DNA of 64,000 nucleotides from Eubacterium sp. AM49-13BH (GCF_003464165.1 NZ_QSEK01000002.1:1-64000); one strand, 5' to 3'; positions 14,725 to 24,635 are shown, counted from the first letter of the stretch. A program made the numbers and translations. The notes: generated by a model not told the origin, from the letters alone.

Positions 14725-16918
14725 TACCATTGCCAGAAAGAAGAGAAAAAGAATATGGCCGATTGAGATTATATCAGGACTGTTTATAATGATGATTGTG
14801 CTTTTGATTGCTGTAAATGTTGATATAAAAACTACACAGGAAACACTTTCAGATACAGCACATTATATTAATGAACAGTGCAATAGCTTTACAAGACATA
14901 ATCTTGCATCAGAAACAAAGAGCCTGATGAGGGTTATTGAAAGTGCGCAGCAGATAAACCATAATATCACATATGAACGCAGACTTTCAGATAAAGATAT
15001 ATTTACAGAAGAATTTATTAAAAAGAATATGCAGGAATGTTATCTGTCAGCAGTTATAATCATGGATTCAAAAGGTGGACTTATAGCACAACAATATACA
15101 GATGGATATGGCGCAGATGCGCTTAACGAATATCTTGACAGTGCTTCACTTATTAATGTTGTTGAGCATCCTGAAAAAACATATGCGACAAGAATTAACT
15201 GTGAAGATGGTTCATATGTTGACCTTGCAGCATGTGGTATGCCAGATGAAAGTGGGATTGTTGTTGTCTATTATCATACTCCGGCAGAATATGTTGATAA
15301 TTACAACCTATCATTTACACATATATTATCAGGTTATGATGACAAGGAAGATGGAAAGATTGTTGTTACAAAGGGAAATCAGATAATAGCGTCTAATGAT
15401 GACAGTATGGTTGGTGAAGATGTTGACAAATATAATGTATTAAAAAAGATAAAGAAGACTGGTGTAAGTGGCAAAATAGTACATGCTGACAGTAACAGAA
15501 GGTGGGGTTCACATAATTATGGTCTTATGGAACGAGGAAGAGATTATTATGTGTATGTTTATATGCCGGAAAGAAATGTTTTTAAGACAACACCAAGAAA
15601 CATGCAGTATACATTTGCCGTCTACATGTTTGCTGTACTTGTACTTAATATGATGCGCTGGAAAACAGTTCAGGTATATGAGCGCGAACAGTATGAAATG
15701 CAGCAACAGTATGCAAAGACGCTGCAGGAAAAAAATGAGCAGTTACAGGAGGCAGTACGCAGAGAGGAAAAGGCTAATGCTGCCAAGACTGATTTCTTAT
15801 CAAGAATGACACATGATATAAGGACGCCGCTTAATGGAATAATAGGCCTGTTAAGAATTGATGAGAGTCATAAAGAAGATACAGATATGATTAATGCTAA
15901 CAGAAAGAAGATGACAATAGCTGCTAATCATCTTTTATCACTTATTAATGATATTCTCCAGATGAGTAAGTTAGAGGATGGTCAGATTGAGCTTTCAAGA
16001 GAGGTCGTGGATCTTAACAAGCTTGCAAAGGATATTATTACTATAGTTGAACAGCGTGCCTCAGATTCAGGTGTCAATCTTAAGTATGACAATGTGGCAG
16101 GAAAAGTTATGTATCCATATGTATACGGAAGTCCTCTGCATTTACGCCAGTTATTTCTGAATATATACGCTAACTGCATCAAATATAATAAAGCTGGAGG
16201 AATGGTTTCAACATATTTTAAATGTATTGGAACACAGGATGGAATTGTTACATATGAATGGACTGTTACTGATACGGGAATTGGCATGAGTGAAGAATTT
16301 CTTGAACATATATTTGAACCATTTGTACAGGAAAAGACTGATGCCAGAAGTGTTTATCAAGGAACAGGACTTGGTATGGCTATTGTTAAGAGTCTGGTTG
16401 ACAAAATGAATGGAACAATTAATGTCACAAGTAAGGAAGGGGAAGGCTCAACATTTGTAATCAGAATTCCTTTCGAGATTGCCAGTGAAACTGATGATAT
16501 TCACAATAATAAAGAAGAACAGAAGGCTGATATTACCGGTGTTAATATTCTGCTTGCTGAAGATAATGAACTTAATGCCGAGATTGCACAGACACTTCTG
16601 GTGGATGAAGGCGCTAATGTTACTGTTGTCAGTGATGGTGAGCAGGCTGTCAGGGAATTTGCAAGGTGTGCACCACATACATATGATGTGATTCTTATGG
16701 ATATTATGATGCCTAAGATGGACGGAATGTCTGCAACGAAGAAAATAAGGACAATGAACAGACCGGATGCAGCACAGATTCCTATAATTGCAATGACAGC
16801 CAATGCATTTGAGGAGGATGCCAGAAAATGTGTTGAAGCCGGAATGAATGCTCATCTGTCAAAACCTTTACAGATGGATGTTGTAGTTGGTACAATTGCA
16901 GAGTATTATAAAAGATAA
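14714..16918 (+). CDS. Hybrid sensor histidine kinase with receiver domain
   Basis: The 734-residue protein has a first membrane helix at about 17-37, an extracellular sensor region to about 290, a second helix near 300-318, a short coiled coil (EREQYEMQQQYAKTLQEKN), a HisKA domain with the phosphorylated H367 in THDIRTPLNGI, and an HATPase domain with a DTGIGMS box and GTGLGMAIV. It ends in a receiver domain with LLAEDNELN, D663 in VILMDIMMPKMDG and a C-terminal lysine in LSKPLQ. There is no HPt domain, so the phosphate must pass to a partner elsewhere. Start ATG 14714 has GGAGGTGG 6 bases upstream; the earlier in-frame ATG lies inside the binding-protein gene. The overlap with that gene suggests the lipoprotein feeds ligand information to this kinase. 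Confidence 0.85.
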   Translation: MENNTIARKKRKRIWPIEIISGLFIMMIVLLIAVNVDIKTTQETLSDTAHYINEQCNSFTRHNLASETKSLMRVIESAQQINHNITYERRLSDKDIFTEEFIKKNMQECYLSAVIIMDSKGGLIAQQYTDGYGADALNEYLDSASLINVVEHPEKTYATRINCEDGSYVDLAACGMPDESGIVVVYYHTPAEYVDNYNLSFTHILSGYDDKEDGKIVVTKGNQIIASNDDSMVGEDVDKYNVLKKIKKTGVSGKIVHADSNRRWGSHNYGLMERGRDYYVYVYMPERNVFKTTPRNMQYTFAVYMFAVLVLNMMRWKTVQVYEREQYEMQQQYAKTLQEKNEQLQEAVRREEKANAAKTDFLSRMTHDIRTPLNGIIGLLRIDESHKEDTDMINANRKKMTIAANHLLSLINDILQMSKLEDGQIELSREVVDLNKLAKDIITIVEQRASDSGVNLKYDNVAGKVMYPYVYGSPLHLRQLFLNIYANCIKYNKAGGMVSTYFKCIGTQDGIVTYEWTVTDTGIGMSEEFLEHIFEPFVQEKTDARSVYQGTGLGMAIVKSLVDKMNGTINVTSKEGEGSTFVIRIPFEIASETDDIHNNKEEQKADITGVNILLAEDNELNAEIAQTLLVDEGANVTVVSDGEQAVREFARCAPHTYDVILMDIMMPKMDGMSATKKIRTMNRPDAAQIPIIAMTANAFEEDARKCVEAGMNAHLSKPLQMDVVVGTIAEYYKR

Positions 16919-16947
16919 TTATGCAGATTAAAGGAGTATCTGCATAA
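16919..16947 (+). terminator. Hairpin after the histidine kinase gene
   Basis: TTATGCAGAT (16919-16928) pairs perfectly with ATCTGCATAA (16938-16947). There is no T-run, so it may be a weak terminator or mRNA-stabilising stem; transcription may continue into the zinc-ribbon genes. Confidence 0.4.
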
Positions 16948-16976
16948 TACAATAACTGATAAAAGGGGATAGAGCT

Positions 16977-17774
16977 ATGATATGCAGTAATTGTGGGGCA
17001 GATATAGGAGATAACGAGACTGCATGCCCATATTGTGGTGCGATGCAGTATGAGAATTCAGAACAGAAGTACATGAAAGATCTGTATAACCTGAATGAAG
17101 GAATGGAGTCTCTTGATAAGAATGCCAGAAAATACATCATTAAGAGTACTTTGAAAAGTGCAGGCATAGTATGTGCTGCAATTGCAGCAGCAGTTTTTGC
17201 CGGAAGTCTGTTTGGATATGGCTCATATACAAGCATGTATGATTCTTCACGAAACAGAAAAGAGATACACAAGTCATTAGAATGGTATAATGATAATATT
17301 AATGAACTCAATTCTTTATATGATAAGGGTGATTATGGACAGGTATCGGCACTTTTAAAGAACTATAAAGGTGATTTGAATTTGATTAGAAAATGGAGCC
17401 ATTATTATTTGATTAATATCTATGACAGGTATTATAGTAGTGCTTCGGATACATACGATAAGACGCGCAGTCAAGAGAAGCTTACAGAATATGAATTTTC
17501 AAGAGGGCTTAGAGAGTCATTAGATATCATACATTTCTATAATAAAAAAGATTATGATTATAATTATTACATTCAGTGTTCATCAGATGAAAAGAAGCTT
17601 GTAGATGGATGGGTTGAAGAGGCAAAAGATTATCTGAGTAACACAGCAAAAGCCACTGACAAAGAGATAGAGACAATGCTTAATGAGCTATATCAGGACG
17701 GCTATTACGATTATAAGCTTGGAGAAAATTATGAGCAGTCGCTGTATCAGAGATATAATGAGGGAGGGAAATAA
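16977..17774 (+). CDS. Zinc-ribbon membrane protein, first of a trio
   Basis: The 265-residue protein begins with a zinc ribbon, CSNCGADIGDNETACPYCG (two CxxC pairs), followed by a cytoplasmic linker and a single membrane helix at about 60-80 (AGIVCAAIAAAVFAGSLFGY). The remaining 180 residues are predicted outside the cell, are helical and rich in tyrosine, aspartate and lysine, and have no recognised domain. GGGGATAGAGCT upstream provides a modest ribosome binding site. It is followed 3 bases later by a protein with the same layout, so the two may have arisen by duplication and may form a complex. I do not recognise a function. Confidence 0.65.
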   Translation: MICSNCGADIGDNETACPYCGAMQYENSEQKYMKDLYNLNEGMESLDKNARKYIIKSTLKSAGIVCAAIAAAVFAGSLFGYGSYTSMYDSSRNRKEIHKSLEWYNDNINELNSLYDKGDYGQVSALLKNYKGDLNLIRKWSHYYLINIYDRYYSSASDTYDKTRSQEKLTEYEFSRGLRESLDIIHFYNKKDYDYNYYIQCSSDEKKLVDGWVEEAKDYLSNTAKATDKEIETMLNELYQDGYYDYKLGENYEQSLYQRYNEGGK

Positions 17775-17777
17775 GCC

Positions 17778-18527
17778 ATGAAATGTTATAATTGTGGTGC
17801 ACCTATACAGATGACCCAGAAATTCTGCCCTAATTGCGGTTCGCCTAATGTTGAATTTAAGAAGCATATTGATGATATGGAGCAATATGATAAAAAGTTT
17901 AACAGAACACGTTCCAAAGTAATTGGCAACAGCAAATGGTTTGTCAAATACATTGCTCCGGTAACGGCACTTGTTATATCAATTATTGCTCTTGCACTGG
18001 CTGTTATAGGAAGCAATACTATGCTTGGTTATGATATGGCACAGAGAAAACAGCAGAAGTATTATGACTCGCATAGTGAGGAAATACAGACAAGATTAAG
18101 AAAGCTGCTGGAGGATGGAGAATATACAACTGTATATAGTATGTATTCTAATGGAGACTGTTCATTAAAAGATAATGGTGACAGATATGCATGGAATGAT
18201 TTCTACAATGTTGCAAGTAATTATACATATCTCAGAAAAGGTATAATTAATATGATGGAGGAAGAAAATAATTCATACTACAGCAGTGAGTATATGAACA
18301 CTATAGCAAGAGCAGTTTCTGAAATGGAAGATGATGTGGACAGATGTTTTAATTCATCTTATCACAATGTTTCAGAGGAAAGTGAAAAGTATATTAAGGA
18401 TATGCATGAGAAGTCACATGAATTATTAAAGGCGTATTTTAATCTGACAGACGAAGATATATCAGGACTTGCTGATATGTCACAGACGGATATACTAACA
18501 CTCATTACAAGGAGGGGAGTTGAATGA
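17778..18527 (+). CDS. Zinc-ribbon membrane protein, second of a trio
   Basis: This 249-residue protein repeats the design of its upstream neighbour: a zinc ribbon CYNCGAPIQMTQKFCPNCG, a basic linker, a membrane helix at about 57-80 (APVTALVISIIALALAVIGS) and an extracytoplasmic helical part. The two external parts share themes (SLYDKGDYGQV in one, LLEDGEYTTVYSMYSNGD in the other) but are not closely alike. The start has GGAGGGAAATAAGCC upstream and lies 3 bases after the previous stop. The stop overlaps the start of the third gene, so the three are co-translated. Function is unknown. Confidence 0.65.
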   Translation: MKCYNCGAPIQMTQKFCPNCGSPNVEFKKHIDDMEQYDKKFNRTRSKVIGNSKWFVKYIAPVTALVISIIALALAVIGSNTMLGYDMAQRKQQKYYDSHSEEIQTRLRKLLEDGEYTTVYSMYSNGDCSLKDNGDRYAWNDFYNVASNYTYLRKGIINMMEEENNSYYSSEYMNTIARAVSEMEDDVDRCFNSSYHNVSEESEKYIKDMHEKSHELLKAYFNLTDEDISGLADMSQTDILTLITRRGVE

Positions 18528-18952
18528 GAAGAATAATAAAGAAAAAGTTTAATATATCAGTTTTTTTCTATGTGATATGTGCGATTATGATTGTTATTAT
18601 AATTCCATGCGCAGCTGATATATTTGAAGATATGTACAGAATTAATGGAAGAATGTCGGGGTATGAGGAAGACAGTCTTTATCAGGATTTTATTGATGGA
18701 AGTTATGACAGACTTCTTGAAAAGACAGAATACAACATTGGAATGGGTAAAGATATTTCTAATGATACACAGGATTATTATACATTTGCAGACGCTTACA
18801 AGAAAGCAATTGATTATAATGTGTATGTCAACAAAGGCGAATATGCCAAAGCAGAACAGATCGTAAAAGATATAGATAACACACAGTTTAATAATGTGTT
18901 ATTTAAGGAAGTTCTTGAGAAAGTTAAGAATACATATATATTTGAGTTTTAA
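18524..18952 (+). CDS. Small membrane-anchored protein, third of a trio
   Basis: The 142-residue product has a basic N-terminus, one membrane helix (FYVICAIMIVIIIPCAADIF) and a helical extracytoplasmic part with the theme LYQDFIDGSYDRLLEKTEYN that resembles the external parts of the two preceding proteins. It lacks the zinc ribbon. Its ATG overlaps the stop of the previous gene by 4 bases. The conserved theme of a short acidic helix, a glycine and an aromatic residue may be a weak TPR-like repeat, but this is a guess. No enzymatic motif is seen. Confidence 0.6.
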   Translation: MRRIIKKKFNISVFFYVICAIMIVIIIPCAADIFEDMYRINGRMSGYEEDSLYQDFIDGSYDRLLEKTEYNIGMGKDISNDTQDYYTFADAYKKAIDYNVYVNKGEYAKAEQIVKDIDNTQFNNVLFKEVLEKVKNTYIFEF

Positions 18953-19017
18953 TTGACTTTATAAAATAGACGTATTGTCAGAAAGAGTTTCACATATAGG
19001 AATAGAGGCTGAAGAAG

Positions 19018-20763
19018 ATGAGTAACACAGAAAAGAATAATATCATGACCGACAGGGTGTCATATTATTTTAAATCCCAGTGGAATATACTTCTGATAAT
19101 AACGATATCTGGTCTTGTATACAATCTCGGACTTCTTGCAGGTCCGTGGTTTGAAGGACGAATGACTGGCTGTCTTGTTAATATACTTGGTGGAAAATCA
19201 ACATTTACAGATATGCTTATTCTTGTAATATTTTATGTGATTGCAATTGCAGTAGTGCAAATATCAAGGTATATCAAGAGATTCTATGTAAGAAGATTCG
19301 CTAATAATGTTAATAAGAACATGAAAGAGGTTCTATATAACAGCCTTGTACATAAGAGCAGACCGCAGCTGCAGGAAGAAGGAGCTGGAGACATTCTTAC
19401 CAAAGCTATCCTGGATGTTGATGATTGTGCTGAAGGGATGAGAAAGTTCACAACTGAGATATTTGATACGGGTGTTGCACTTGCAGCATATGCAGGAATG
19501 CTTCTTTTCTATGACTGGAGACTTGGGCTTATATGTATGATATTCCCGCCAATATCTTATATCATTGCAGAGAAGATGAAGGCTGCTGTACAAAAGACAG
19601 GTGCAGAATATAAGGTACAGTCCGGAAGACTTAGTGCGGCAACGCTTGACAGAGCAGAAAATGCAGTTACATACCGCGTATATGGCTGTGAGCAGGAAAG
19701 AAAACAGGCTTATGAAGATAATCTAACTGCCTATGAAAAATCAGCAGTCAGGGCTAATATATGGGGAACAGCATTTCCTCCGATATACAAGGTTATAGCA
19801 CTTGCCGGAGTTATATTTATATTATATTTTGGAAGCAGGAATGTTCTGGGAACAGGCTGGAAGAGCTGGGACATTGCTATTTTAGCCACATTTGTATCAT
19901 GCTTTGCAAAACTTTCTGAGAAGTCCTCACATGCAGCAAAGCTGTTTAATGCAGTACATAAGGCACAGGTGTCATGGAATAGAATTAAACCGCTTATGAA
20001 GCATGAGAATTATAAATATGCGGATAACAGTGTAAAGTGTGACTCGCTTGAAGTAAAAGAACTTACATTTGCTTATCCGGGAGGCCCTGATATATTCGAA
20101 AATGTAACATTTGAAGCAGAAAAAGGTGACATAATCGGAGTAACGGGTTCTGTTGCATGTGGCAAGTCAACTCTTGGAAAGGTGTTTTTATGCGAATATC
20201 CATATAAGGGAAGCATTAAGATTGCCGGCAATGAACTTTCAGAACTTGATGATGAGAAAAAGGCAGGGTTTGTAGCATATCTGGGCCATGACCCGGAATT
20301 GTTTAACGATACAGTTAAGAATAATATTCTGATGGGTGATGATAAGGATGTGGCTAAGCTTCTTAAGGCAGTATGCTTTGATGAAGAAGTAAATGATATG
20401 GAAAACGGACAGGACACTTATGTTGGGAATACAGGCGTGAGACTGTCAGGAGGACAGGCACAGAGACTTGCACTTGCCAGAACACTCTGTCATAAGAAGC
20501 CGTTAATTATATTAGATGATCCATTTTCAGCACTTGATAAGGACACTGAAAGAGAGGTATTTGCTAATCTTAAAGAATACACAAAGGATTGTATTGTGAT
20601 TCTTATTTCACACAGATTATATCTGTTCCCACAGATGGATAAGGTTATATGGTTGGAGAACGGAAAAACCATAGCCGGTACACATGATGAGATTATGAAT
20701 AAATGCCCACAGTATGCGGTTCTTTATAATGAACAGAAGGGAGGCGCATCTGATGAAGAATAA
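19018..20763 (+). CDS. ABC exporter half-transporter with a degenerate catalytic residue
   Basis: The 581-residue protein has six predicted membrane helices in the first 310 residues and a nucleotide-binding domain after them. The domain has Walker A GSVACGKST, signature LSGGQAQR and Walker B IILDDPFSALD, in which D501 replaces the catalytic glutamate. It overlaps a second half-transporter by 11 bases, and together they form a heterodimer of the type known from Firmicute multidrug and peptide exporters. In such pairs one ATP site is inactive, and this subunit supplies the weak Walker B together with the canonical signature. The substrate is not evident. Confidence 0.85.
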   Translation: MSNTEKNNIMTDRVSYYFKSQWNILLIITISGLVYNLGLLAGPWFEGRMTGCLVNILGGKSTFTDMLILVIFYVIAIAVVQISRYIKRFYVRRFANNVNKNMKEVLYNSLVHKSRPQLQEEGAGDILTKAILDVDDCAEGMRKFTTEIFDTGVALAAYAGMLLFYDWRLGLICMIFPPISYIIAEKMKAAVQKTGAEYKVQSGRLSAATLDRAENAVTYRVYGCEQERKQAYEDNLTAYEKSAVRANIWGTAFPPIYKVIALAGVIFILYFGSRNVLGTGWKSWDIAILATFVSCFAKLSEKSSHAAKLFNAVHKAQVSWNRIKPLMKHENYKYADNSVKCDSLEVKELTFAYPGGPDIFENVTFEAEKGDIIGVTGSVACGKSTLGKVFLCEYPYKGSIKIAGNELSELDDEKKAGFVAYLGHDPELFNDTVKNNILMGDDKDVAKLLKAVCFDEEVNDMENGQDTYVGNTGVRLSGGQAQRLALARTLCHKKPLIILDDPFSALDKDTEREVFANLKEYTKDCIVILISHRLYLFPQMDKVIWLENGKTIAGTHDEIMNKCPQYAVLYNEQKGGASDEE

Positions 20764-22399
20764 AAGTGTTGGCAGAGTTATATTGAACACAATAAAAGAA
20801 AAGTGGCTGCTTACAGCAGGGATTGTAATTACTGTTTTTGGTGCAATTGTAACGGCACTGTTTCCACCACTTATTCTTGCAAAGATTATTGATACAATTA
20901 CATCAGGTACAATGCCGGCATTTTATATGATTATTATGTATTTCGGATTTCTTCTTATAACAGGTCTTATGGAGAGTGCAAGAGAAACTTTTCTTACAGT
21001 ATTCGGACAAAAGATTACACACTCATTAAGAAGTGCGTTGATGTATAAGTACAGCTGTCTTACAACAAGTGGTCTTACAAGTCAGGAACCTGGAACTGTT
21101 GTTTCAAGATTTGTTGGTGATGCTGATACAGTTGAGAATCTGTTTACATCAGGAATTGTCAGTATGTTTGCTGATGCCTGTAAGATAATAAGTATAGTTG
21201 CTGTTATATGGTTTAAGAATAAGGGACTTGCCATTGTGCTTCTTGTTCTTCTTCCTTTCCTGTTCATATTCACAAGAACTATTCAGAAAAATATGCTGGA
21301 AGCGCAGATTGAGAACAGAAGAGCTGTCGGAAGGGCATCAGGACATGTGCCAGAAACTCTTCATAATATAAGAACAATACATACTCTTGGCAAAGAGAAT
21401 TATATGGCACAAAGATATGATGAGTATATATGCGAAAGTTACGCAGCAGTTGAGAAAACTAATTTCTATGATGCTGTATATTCACCTGTAATTCTTACTC
21501 TCAATGCAATTGTTGTTGCTGTGGTATTGCTTTTTTCAGCCTCAGGTAACCAGACAGTGCTTACACTTTTTGGTATGTCAGCAGGTACTGCAGTTGCGGT
21601 AATTAATTATATTTCCCAGATATTCACACCTGTTGAGAGCCTTGGTATGGAGATTCAGACTATCCAGTCAGCAATCGCTGGTGTACATAGAATTAATGAA
21701 TTTTTCGAGATGGATGAATTATCAGTTAAGAAGGATTCATGCATCATAGGAAATACTGCCATGGAAGCTGATAGTGATGTGATTGTCGATTTCAATAATG
21801 TAACATTTGCATATGATGATAAAAATGTTTTGAAGAACTTAAGTTTTTCTGTTAAGGAGGGCGAGCAGGTTACTCTGTCAGGAAGAACAGGAGCGGGAAA
21901 AAGTACAATATTCAAGCTTCTTCTTGGGCTTTACGAGCCAGGTAAAGGAAGCGTATCAATTGCAGGACAGAAGGCTACGGCTATTCCGGATTGTGAAAAG
22001 AGAAAGATATATGGATATGTTGAGCAGACATTTCATATGGTTCCGGGAACTGTCAAAGACCAGATAACCTTGTATGATAGCGAGGTTACTGATGAAGATG
22101 TAATTGAAGCAGCTAAGACAGCAGGTCTTCATGATGCAATCATGGAGCTTGAGAAGGGCTATGATACTATATGTAAGCCGGAAGATTTCTCGCAGGGACA
22201 GTGGCAGTTATTGTCAATTGCAAGGGCTGCAGCAGCAAAGCCAAGATTGCTTCTGCTTGATGAGATAACAGCCAATCTTGATGCTGATACTGAGAAAAAT
22301 GTACTTGAAGCATTGAACAGGGTAAGTGAGAACAGAACAGTTATATCAATTTCCCACAGATCCAATGCGAGAACCGGAAGAATTATCGAAATAGCTTGA
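20753..22399 (+). CDS. ABC exporter half-transporter, catalytic partner
   Basis: This 548-residue partner has six membrane helices and an ATP-binding domain with Walker A GRTGAGKST, Walker B LLLLDEITANLD with catalytic E504, and an altered signature FSQGQ in place of LSGGQ. The canonical glutamate here and the canonical signature in the first subunit would combine into one working ATP site, the other site being degenerate. The start at ATG 20753 has GGGAGGCGC 5 bases upstream and overlaps the stop of the first subunit; the earlier in-frame ATG at 20714 lies deep in that gene. The substrate is unknown. Confidence 0.85.
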   Translation: MKNKSVGRVILNTIKEKWLLTAGIVITVFGAIVTALFPPLILAKIIDTITSGTMPAFYMIIMYFGFLLITGLMESARETFLTVFGQKITHSLRSALMYKYSCLTTSGLTSQEPGTVVSRFVGDADTVENLFTSGIVSMFADACKIISIVAVIWFKNKGLAIVLLVLLPFLFIFTRTIQKNMLEAQIENRRAVGRASGHVPETLHNIRTIHTLGKENYMAQRYDEYICESYAAVEKTNFYDAVYSPVILTLNAIVVAVVLLFSASGNQTVLTLFGMSAGTAVAVINYISQIFTPVESLGMEIQTIQSAIAGVHRINEFFEMDELSVKKDSCIIGNTAMEADSDVIVDFNNVTFAYDDKNVLKNLSFSVKEGEQVTLSGRTGAGKSTIFKLLLGLYEPGKGSVSIAGQKATAIPDCEKRKIYGYVEQTFHMVPGTVKDQITLYDSEVTDEDVIEAAKTAGLHDAIMELEKGYDTICKPEDFSQGQWQLLSIARAAAAKPRLLLLDEITANLDADTEKNVLEALNRVSENRTVISISHRSNARTGRIIEIA

Positions 22400-22468
22400 T
22401 TTTCTTAATGATTTTACTGGCTTATTATGCATTAAAGAAGTATAATACCCATACAATATTATGTTCAA

Positions 22469-23944
22469 ATGAGAAAGCTGGTAATTGATATGAAGAAAAG
22501 ATGGGCAAAAGGTCTGATTACAGGTCTGGTTATGATTTTTATCATACTGACGATAGTTTTTATAGTGAAATCAGTCAGGGATAGTAAGATTGAGATACGA
22601 TGCCCCGATACTATAGTTGTTGAATATGGAAGTGATTTTGATGAATCAGTTATTAAGACAGCAACTAAGAAACATTTATTTGATGAGAAGGACAAAACAG
22701 ATATTGAAATCGAAGGAGATGTAGATGTTACAAAGCTTGGAAAGTATGAGATAAAGGTTGTCGCTTCAAGAAAGAAGAAACATGTTTCTAAAAATGTGGT
22801 TGTAGATGTTGTGGATACACAGGCGCCAGTTATCAGTCTTGCATGTGACAGTGACGTTACTATTGAAGCTGGTGAATCTTATGAAGATGCTGGCTTTAGT
22901 GCTAATGATAACTACGATGGAGATATAACTGATAAGGTTGAGGCTGATATACAGATAGATACAAGAATAGTCGGTGATACTACGATTGTATATTCAGTAA
23001 AGGACTCGTCAGGTAATGAAGCATTTGCAGAAAGAATAGTACATGTGGTAGATACGACAGCACCAGGTATATTTCTTGATGGTGGAGATGTTTACTATGT
23101 AAAGAAAGGATCTGAATATAAAGAACCTGGATATTCTGCGGTTGATATATGTGATGGGGATGTTACGGATAAGGTGTGTGTATCTGGAGATGTTGATACT
23201 GAGAATACAGGCAGATATACTATAACATACACAGTGTCTGACAGTTCAGGTAATGAAGCGAGAGCAGAAAGAACGATTAAGGTATATATGCCTATGCCGG
23301 ATAATGCTGTTAATCCGGGTGATAAGGTTGTTTATCTGACATTCGATGATGGTCCGGGACCATATACAGATAAGCTTCTGGATATTCTTGACAGATATAA
23401 TGTGAAAGTAACATTCTTTGTAACTAATGGAAAACCGGATTATCAGAATCTTATTGCAAAGGAAGCACAGAGAGGGCATACTGTAGCCATACATTCAGCA
23501 TCACATGATTATGCGAGAATATATCAAAGTATTGATGCGTATTTTGATGACCTGAATGAGATGAATGATATAATAATTGCACAGACAGGAAAGAGTGCTG
23601 ATATTGTGAGATTTCCGGGTGGTTCATCTAATACTATAAGTAGAAGATATTGCAGAGGAATAATGAGTCAGCTTGTATGCGCTGTGCAGGAGCACGGATT
23701 CAGATACTGTGACTGGAATGTCTCAAGTGGAGATGCCGGAGCAACAACAAGCACTTCACAGGTAGTAAACAATGTTATTGATGGAATTAAGAGCAATAAT
23801 GTATCAATAGTTTTACAGCATGATATTAAGAATTTCAGTGTTGACGCTGTTGAACAGATAATTGAATGGGGATTATCGGAAGGATATACATTTTTACCGA
23901 TAACATCAACAACCCCGATGTCTCATCATGGCGTTAATAATTGA
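22469..23944 (+). CDS. Surface polysaccharide deacetylase (CE4) with Ig-like repeats
   Basis: The 491-residue protein has an N-terminal membrane anchor (about 16-33), then an SH-like segment and two bacterial Ig-like DUF5011-type repeats, each starting near DTQAPVI or DTTAPGIF and ending SSGNEA. From about 285 it is a CE4 deacetylase: TFDDGPGPYTDKLLDILDRY (motif 1), HSASHDY (motif 2, metal ligands) and RFPGGSS (motif 3). These enzymes remove acetyl groups from peptidoglycan or other glycans outside the cell. Two starts are possible, ATG 22469 and ATG 22490; neither has a strong ribosome binding site. The HD-GYP gene follows closely. Confidence 0.85.
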   Translation: MRKLVIDMKKRWAKGLITGLVMIFIILTIVFIVKSVRDSKIEIRCPDTIVVEYGSDFDESVIKTATKKHLFDEKDKTDIEIEGDVDVTKLGKYEIKVVASRKKKHVSKNVVVDVVDTQAPVISLACDSDVTIEAGESYEDAGFSANDNYDGDITDKVEADIQIDTRIVGDTTIVYSVKDSSGNEAFAERIVHVVDTTAPGIFLDGGDVYYVKKGSEYKEPGYSAVDICDGDVTDKVCVSGDVDTENTGRYTITYTVSDSSGNEARAERTIKVYMPMPDNAVNPGDKVVYLTFDDGPGPYTDKLLDILDRYNVKVTFFVTNGKPDYQNLIAKEAQRGHTVAIHSASHDYARIYQSIDAYFDDLNEMNDIIIAQTGKSADIVRFPGGSSNTISRRYCRGIMSQLVCAVQEHGFRYCDWNVSSGDAGATTSTSQVVNNVIDGIKSNNVSIVLQHDIKNFSVDAVEQIIEWGLSEGYTFLPITSTTPMSHHGVNN

Positions 23945-23964
23945 CATTAAGCAGGAGAATGTAC

Positions 23965-24612
23965 ATGGGATATAATACGGAGATTAGTGATGCAGAGCAA
24001 TTGCAGTACATTTTTAACGATTATAAGAATGGTATAGAGCATGGTGTTCTTGTGGCTAATTTGACATATCAGCTTGCTAAGCGCATGGGGCTTAGTGAAG
24101 AGGAATGTTATGAGCTTAAAATTGCCGGAATGATGCATGATATTGGAAAACTTAAATTATCAGAATACTTATATGGCAGAAATTCAGTGGAATTATCGGT
24201 TGAAGAGATGAAATATATGAGAATGCACTCTAAAATCAGCTTTGATGTATTGAAAAATTATGAGTATTCGGATAATATAATGAAAGTTGTTCTTTGGCAC
24301 CATGAATGTTATGATGGAAGTGGTTATCCTGATAATCTTAAGGGAACAGGTATTCCATTGGGAGCAAGGATTCTTAAGGTGGCAGACGAATTTGCAGCGC
24401 TGATATCAGACAGACCGTATAGAAAGGCTTTTGATGTTGATACGGCTGTGAACATTCTTATTGAAGAGATTAAGAATCTTGATATGAAGGTGTTTATTGA
24501 GTTTCAGCGAATGATTCACGAGGAAGAAACATTTGAGATAATAAGAAATAGTAAGATAGATTTAGATGGTCTTACTCTCGAAGATATTCTATCCTCGCAG
24601 ATTAGTAATTAA
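23965..24612 (+). CDS. HD-GYP domain protein
   Basis: The 215-residue protein is a compact HD-GYP domain. H58 and D59 lie in AGMMHDIGKL, further metal-ligand histidines in MRMHSKIS and WHHECYDGSGYPDNLKG, and the GYP motif is intact. HD-GYP proteins hydrolyse cyclic di-GMP or related dinucleotides. No receiver or sensor domain is attached. ATG 23965 is chosen because GCAGGAG ends 7 bases upstream; an ATG 6 bases earlier is too close to that site. It begins soon after the deacetylase stop. c-di-GMP turnover would match the other, now broken, GGDEF/EAL genes at 46-47 kb. Confidence 0.8.
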   Translation: MGYNTEISDAEQLQYIFNDYKNGIEHGVLVANLTYQLAKRMGLSEEECYELKIAGMMHDIGKLKLSEYLYGRNSVELSVEEMKYMRMHSKISFDVLKNYEYSDNIMKVVLWHHECYDGSGYPDNLKGTGIPLGARILKVADEFAALISDRPYRKAFDVDTAVNILIEEIKNLDMKVFIEFQRMIHEEETFEIIRNSKIDLDGLTLEDILSSQISN

Positions 24613-24635
24613 TTACAGGAAAGAGGTAAAGTAAG

